The notes below the pieces were generated by a model. That model made no database searches, had not been told where the DNA came from, and worked only from the letters and a program-made list of their open reading frames with translations. 9,672 nt of DNA from Chloroflexi bacterium RBG_16_60_22. GTDB lineage: Bacteria > Chloroflexota > Dehalococcoidia > Dehalococcoidales > RBG-16-60-22. A program made the translations under genes and the position numbers. Below are positions 6,293 through 9,672 of this stretch, piece after piece. Every line of letters starts with the position of its first letter. The stretch's first letter is position 1. The stretch is from contig MGNX01000026.1 in assembly GCA_001796935.1 (NCBI GenBank), positions 1 through 9,672 of the forward strand, written 5' to 3'.

Positions 6293-6671
6293 CTTCCGTC
6301 ACCTCTTTTTTCTTACGGCGGGTAGCCGTCTTCTTCGCCGGCCGGGGTGCCTCCGCGCCGGGCGGCAGTATATGGTCAATGCTCAGGCGGGTGAAATGCT
6401 GGCGGTGCCCGTTCTTGCGGCGGTAGCGGACCTTGGCCTTGTACTTGAAGACGATGACCTTAGCCGCGCGGCCGTTCTCTTTGGCCGTGGCCAGCACCTT
6501 AGCCCCCTCGATGACCGGCTGTCCGACCGTGACCTTATCGCCGTCGGCGATGAGCAGCACCCTGTCGAGCTCGACAGGGACGCCCTCGGTCGTTTCCAGC
6601 AACTCGACGTCGAGGGTCTGTCCCTCGGTTACCTTGTACTGTTTGCCGCCTGTTTCAATAATCGCGTAAAT
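6282..6671 (-). CDS. rplU: Large ribosomal subunit protein bL21, probable ATT start
   Basis: The frame encodes (I/M)[18 protein letters not shown] at its N-terminus, the expected start of bL21, followed by the conserved [19 protein letters not shown]. At the position of the usual initiator Met the codon is ATT (6669-6671). A strong SD, GGAGG, lies 6 nt upstream. No ATG, GTG or TTG lies between this point and the in-frame TGA that ends coaE (6717-6719). The first canonical alternative inside the gene is a TTG at 6602, which would remove 23 conserved residues. The product is 129 residues, longer than the usual 100-105 because of a basic tail ([19 protein letters not shown]). It heads the rplU-rpmA-rpmE unit and has its own promoter. 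Confidence 0.93.
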   Translation of the reverse strand: MYAIIETGGKQYKVTEGQTLDVELLETTEGVPVELDRVLLIADGDKVTVGQPVIEGAKVLATAKENGRAAKVIVFKYKAKVRYRRKNGHRQHFTRLSIDHILPPGAEAPRPAKKTATRRKKKEVTEDGA

Positions 6672-6691
6672 TTTGGGCCTCCAAATACAAT

Positions 6692-6720
6692 ATTGTACCA
6701 GTTTGATAGCTGAGAGTCAA
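6692..6720 (-). promoter_or_regulatory. Promoter of rplU-rpmA-rpmE inside the end of coaE
   Basis: The minus strand has TTGACT (6715-6720), a 17-bp spacer and TACAAT (6692-6697), with TGG just before the -10 as a partial extended element. The TGA inside TTGACT is the coaE stop codon. Predicted initiation near 6685 gives a leader of only about 14 nt, too short for an autoregulatory RNA structure. Confidence 0.75.
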
Positions 6721-7322
6721 CTATCGCTTCTGGCGATTAACTGGTGCCAGAGCACCACCACCCTCGCCTTGAGCTCCTGGAGGGTGCCGGTGGTATCGAT
6801 AACGACGTCAGCCTGTTTAACCCGCTCGTCGCTGGAAAGCTGGGAGCGGATGCGCGCCCTGGACTCTTCTTCGGAGTAACCGGACCTTTCGGCGAGCCGC
6901 TCCAGCACAGCGTCCTCTGGGGCCACGGTTACCCAGACCTCGTCGACGTCCCCCGCCCGTCCCGCCTCCAGCATCGCCGCCGCCTCCAGCACCACCACCG
7001 GGTAGTTCTGGCGGCGGTACTCTTCGAGCCTGGCGCGTACCAGGTTATCGATAAACGGGTGGACGATGTGGTTGAGGCGCCGCAGCGCCGCTTTATCCTT
7101 GAAGACCACCTCGGCGAGCCGGGAGCGGTCGATTTCCCCGTTAACATCGAGGATGCCCTTGCCGAAGGCGTTCACCACCCCCTGCCAGGCCTCCGTCCCG
7201 GGCTTGATGGCTTCGTGGCCCACCCTGTCCAGGTCGATGACCGCCGCCCCCAGCTCCCCCAGGAACTGCGCCACGGTGCTCTTGCCGCTGCCGATGCCGC
7301 CGGTAAGCCCGATTACCCTCAT
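6717..7322 (-). CDS. coaE: Dephospho-CoA kinase
   Basis: The product phosphorylates the ribose 3'-hydroxyl of dephospho-CoA, the last step of CoA synthesis. It has 201 residues, normal for the family. Landmarks are the P-loop GGIGSGKST at 8-16, AAVIDLDRVGHEA at 26-38 with the conserved Asp, the lid region RRLNHIVHPF around 81-90, and the C-terminal QADVVIDTTGT typical of CoaE. The ATG at 7320-7322 follows a GGGAG SD. It is upstream of the ribosomal protein genes and could co-transcribe with them. It acts in the pathway begun by the pan operon about 3 kb away. Confidence 0.96.
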   Translation of the reverse strand: MRVIGLTGGIGSGKSTVAQFLGELGAAVIDLDRVGHEAIKPGTEAWQGVVNAFGKGILDVNGEIDRSRLAEVVFKDKAALRRLNHIVHPFIDNLVRARLEEYRRQNYPVVVLEAAAMLEAGRAGDVDEVWVTVAPEDAVLERLAERSGYSEEESRARIRSQLSSDERVKQADVVIDTTGTLQELKARVVVLWHQLIARSDS

Positions 7323-7367
7323 TCTCCCGCCCGCCGCCGGAAAGTAATTCCCATGATAACGCTATTT

Positions 7368-7398
7368 ATTATATTATAGCTGATAGTACCGCTGGCAA
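7368..7398 (-). promoter_or_regulatory. Possible coaE promoter
   Basis: The minus strand has two overlapping TATAAT boxes (7373-7378 and 7368-7373) in an A/T-rich patch that stands out from its surroundings. TTGCCA at 7393-7398 is spaced 14 or 19 bp from them, neither ideal. The location, 46 nt or more before coaE, is sensible. Confidence 0.4.
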
Positions 7399-7412
7399 CA
7401 CCCGGGATATGC

Positions 7413-7500
7413 TGTCATTGCGAGGAGCCCGCCTGGGGCGGGCGACGAAGCAATCTTAATACATTTAAAGAGATTGCTTCGCCTACGGCTCGCAATGACA
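7413..7500. repeat. Dispersed palindromic repeat, full copy 2
   Basis: The terminal 12-bp arms TGTCATTGCGAG (7413-7424) and CTCGCAATGACA (7489-7500) are perfect inverted repeats. So are the inner CGAAGCAATCT and AGATTGCTTCG. The left arm contains a small extra hairpin, CCCGCC TGG GGCGGG. The layout matches copy 1 at 3636-3712. It lies between the divergent coaE and membrane-protein genes. Confidence 0.88.
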
Positions 7501-7535
7501 TTACCGCATAAGATGTTTTCAGGAGTTGCTTTATA

Positions 7536-8096
7536 ATGCTGCTATTCGGTCATACGGGGATAACCCTGGGCGCCGCGGCGCTGGTGGCCGGGGTGGTGAA
7601 AAGCCGTGGGGTCAGCGGGCAATCGTGGTTCGTCAGGCTCTCGCAATATATGGATATCCGGCTGCTGCTGGTCGGCTCGCTGTTGCCGGACATCATCGAT
7701 AAGCCCGTGGGACAGCTCTTCTTCCGCGAGGCCCTCAGCAGCGGGCGGATATATGCTCACACGCTGCTGTTCCTGGTGGTGGTGGCTGCTGCCGGGCTCT
7801 TTCTTTTCAAGCGCTGCCGCCAGGTATGGCTGCTGACGCTGGCGGCCGGTTCCCTGATGCACCATATCCTTGACGCCATGTGGAGTTCGCCAGCCGTCCT
7901 GCTCTGGCCGCTGCTGGGCTTTGAGTTCTCCAGAATCAACGTCGATTTATGGCTGTCGAACATGTGGCACGTTCTGTTCAACGAGCCCTCGGTGTATGTA
8001 CCGGAGATAATCGGGCTGGCGGTGCTGGCGTGGTACGGGGTAACCCTGGTGAGAGGCAAAAGGGTGGGAGCCTTCGTCAGGTACGGGAAGGCTTAA
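7536..8096 (+). CDS. YdjM/DUF457-like membrane-bound putative metal-dependent hydrolase
   Basis: This 186-residue protein has features of the YdjM/DUF457 family. It shows an N-terminal GHTGITLG with His6, LLPDIIDKP at 49-57, RIYAHTLLF at 71-79, and GSLMHHILDAMW at 105-116 with two His and an Asp, then LLWPL. The His/Asp residues could form a metal site at the membrane face. Hydrophobic stretches lie at about 7-21, 76-92, 97-108 and 156-172. The substrate is unknown. The ATG has AGGAG 10 nt upstream. It stands alone, with repeat copy 2 in its upstream region, and ends 7 nt from the convergent protease gene. Confidence 0.75.
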   Translation: MLLFGHTGITLGAAALVAGVVKSRGVSGQSWFVRLSQYMDIRLLLVGSLLPDIIDKPVGQLFFREALSSGRIYAHTLLFLVVVAAAGLFLFKRCRQVWLLTLAAGSLMHHILDAMWSSPAVLLWPLLGFEFSRINVDLWLSNMWHVLFNEPSVYVPEIIGLAVLAWYGVTLVRGKRVGAFVRYGKA

Positions 8097-8103
8097 TCGC
8101 CCG

Positions 8104-9384
8104 TTATTGCCGTGTCCCGACCACGATGGGTATCTGCATCCGGGTTGTGCCGCGCATTACCTCGAGCGTAGCGTCGTCGCCGGGGCTCTTGAACTCCCCG
8201 AGATAAGAGGTAAGGTCGGACGTGTTCCTCACCTGGAAGCCGTCGAAGGCCACGATGATATCCCCGTTCTGAATACCGGCCGCCTGGGCGGGACCGCCGC
8301 TGAAGACAACGTCTACCAGTGCCCCGTTGGCCGTTTCCAGGGCCCGGTCCACGACCACCTGCGGCGTGAGGTCGGTGACGCCCACGCCGATCCAGGGGTA
8401 AGGGAAGCTGCCGGTAGCCAGTATTGAATCGACGACGCGCTTCACCTTGTTGGCGGATACCGCGTAGTAGATGCCGTCGCCTTCGGTGGGGAAGATACGG
8501 GCTATCACCAGTCCGATTATCTCGCCGCTGGCGTTGGCCAGCGGGCAACCGGAGTTGCCGGCGTTTACCGCCGCGTCGAACTGGAGCAGGTTGGGCACCC
8601 GGCGGGTCCCCGAATCATAGGTTATTTCCGTAAACCGGTTGACCTGGCTGATAATACCCGCCGTCAGTGTGTCCGTCAGGTCGAATGGGCTGCCGACGGC
8701 GATGACCGGCTCCCCGATTTTTATCTGACCGGAGTCGGCCAGCGGCAGCGGCTCGATGCCCGGATTGTCGTCCATTTGCAGCACGGCCACGTCGCTGATA
8801 TCGCTGAAACCAACCACGGTAGCGCGGGAGACCCGGCCATCGTGCGTCGTAACGTATATCGAGGAGAGGCCGTCGATGACGTGGTGGGCGGTGACCACGC
8901 GGCCCCCGGTATCCAGGATAAAGCCGGAGCCGACCGTGCTCTGCCCGTTGCTGATACGCACGGTGACCCGGCTGACCATCTGGTAGACCTGGTTGGCATC
9001 AATCATGGTGGCCGATAGCCTGGACTCGGCGCCGGCGATGCGGTCGCCGAGAGTTTCCAGATGCGATGCCAGGCCGCCGATTTCACCCTCCACGCCGGAA
9101 ATACGCTCCCCGGCGGCGTTCAGACCTGACTGGAGAACATCTAAGTCATCCCGGGACGCCGCCACCTGGCCTTCCAGCGAATCGAGGCCCTGCCGCGTTT
9201 CCGTGCGCAGGCCGGCGAGGTCGTTGCTGACGGAGGCCACCCGGGCCGTCTGCTCCGCCTCGAAGGCTCCCAGACCGGCATGGAGCAGGTCAATCTGCTG
9301 GTTAAGGGTATACGAGTAGTAACCGATACCTCCGGTGATAATCAACAGCAGTACCAGTATGACGATGATAACCTTGTTAGCCAT
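8104..9384 (-). CDS. Membrane-anchored HtrA/DegP-like serine protease with coiled-coil stalk and PDZ domain
   Basis: From the ATG at 9382-9384 (SD AAGGAG 7 nt upstream) the protein has 426 residues. Residues 5-22 form one hydrophobic segment, an uncleaved signal anchor. A heptad-like, Glu/Leu/Ala/Gly-rich stretch, about 28-125, is a probable coiled-coil stalk. A trypsin-fold domain follows, with GSGFILDTGGRVVTAHHV (His168), DISDVAVL (Asp198) and NAGNSGCPL (Ser278), so the full triad is present. The residue two after the serine is Cys, where HtrA proteins usually have Gly. A single PDZ domain covers about 330-423 (NGALVDVVFSGGPAQAAGIQNGDII). By family it would act outside the membrane in protein quality control. 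The frame extends upstream to 9423 but lacks an SD there. Confidence 0.93.
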   Translation of the reverse strand: MANKVIIVILVLLLIITGGIGYYSYTLNQQIDLLHAGLGAFEAEQTARVASVSNDLAGLRTETRQGLDSLEGQVAASRDDLDVLQSGLNAAGERISGVEGEIGGLASHLETLGDRIAGAESRLSATMIDANQVYQMVSRVTVRISNGQSTVGSGFILDTGGRVVTAHHVIDGLSSIYVTTHDGRVSRATVVGFSDISDVAVLQMDDNPGIEPLPLADSGQIKIGEPVIAVGSPFDLTDTLTAGIISQVNRFTEITYDSGTRRVPNLLQFDAAVNAGNSGCPLANASGEIIGLVIARIFPTEGDGIYYAVSANKVKRVVDSILATGSFPYPWIGVGVTDLTPQVVVDRALETANGALVDVVFSGGPAQAAGIQNGDIIVAFDGFQVRNTSDLTSYLGEFKSPGDDATLEVMRGTTRMQIPIVVGTRQ

Positions 9385-9430
9385 GAACAACTCCTTATCG
9401 GCCGCCGGGCCTTTACAACTCAAAAGTGTA

Positions 9431-9672
9431 CTATCGCTTTACCCGGGTGAGGGTCACCGGGCAGGACCTCCAGACCCCCTGGGCATCCGGCGTGCCAAGG
9501 ACGATGCCCCAGAGGTCGCCGCTGCCGCTGCGGGCGAAGTGCCACCAGTGGGTAAACAGGCTGGGGATTCCCTTGGTGCGGAAGACTATTTCCTCCGTCG
9601 GGCCGAAGGTCTGCACGGCCAGGCCGGGCCACTCGGAGATAATGCCCGGGGCCTCGTCGATGTGCACATTGA
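9431..9672 (-). CDS. C-terminal part of an unrecognised protein (runs off the right edge)
   Basis: The minus frame is open from the window edge to a stop at 9431-9433, giving about 79 residues. A GTG at 9665-9667 could be a start, but the frame continues without a stop to the edge and no SD can be checked, so the gene is probably truncated by the window. The visible part is rich in aromatic residues (SLFTHWWHFARSGSGDLWGIVLGTPD) and ends CPVTLTRVKR. I do not recognise the family. It is followed after 46 nt by the HtrA-like gene on the same strand, so the two may be co-transcribed. Confidence 0.6.
   Translation of the reverse strand, partial: NVHIDEAPGIISEWPGLAVQTFGPTEEIVFRTKGIPSLFTHWWHFARSGSGDLWGIVLGTPDAQGVWRSCPVTLTRVKR

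Noticed and set aside
8093..8548. A 151-codon minus-strand frame overlapping the protease gene
   Set aside because: It is out of frame with the protease, is rich in Arg and Gly, and shares the PDZ-coding DNA.

Overview
The window is GC-rich bacterial chromosome (about 60% G+C by eye) with compact, mostly minus-strand housekeeping operons. Gene content, SD-led starts and the scattered short palindromes with ends of the type GTCATTGCGAG...CTCGCAATGAC suggest an anaerobic or environmental bacterium. Chloroflexota of the Dehalococcoidia type is my best guess, but this is inference and not shown by any single gene. Most of the window is conserved core metabolism and translation. I see no CRISPR array, integrase, transposase, phage or defence genes.

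Region 1 (1-434): the tail of a possible plus-strand gene, one arm of a dispersed repeat, and two minus-strand tRNA genes (Phe-GAA then Gly-GCC in transcription order) behind a near-consensus promoter.

Region 2 (435-3600, minus): a pantothenate operon transcribed as DUF2520/Rossmann gene, panD, panB, panC. It starts from a strong promoter (TTGACA, 17 bp, TAGAAT). A leader of about 150 nt holds a GAAA-capped hairpin with two bulged adenosines and then an intrinsic terminator just ahead of the first start codon. The leader fits the published 'pan' RNA motif. The operon has panB, panC and panD but no panE. The DUF2520 protein is therefore a good candidate for the missing ketopantoate reductase.

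Region 3 (3636-4862, plus): a palindromic repeat separates the divergent pan and his promoters. hisA and a monofunctional hisI follow, without hisF between them.

Region 4 (4868-7322, minus): coaE, rplU, rpmA, rpmE and a DUF1385 membrane protein gene. A promoter embedded in the end of coaE drives the ribosomal protein genes. rplU appears to start at the rare codon ATT. A terminator separates rpmE from the DUF1385 gene. CoaE ends the CoA pathway that the pan operon begins.

Region 5 (7323-9672): a second full copy of the palindromic repeat, a plus-strand YdjM/DUF457-like membrane protein gene, a convergent membrane-anchored HtrA-like protease with a long coiled-coil stalk and one PDZ domain, and the C-terminal part of an unrecognised gene that runs off the right edge.
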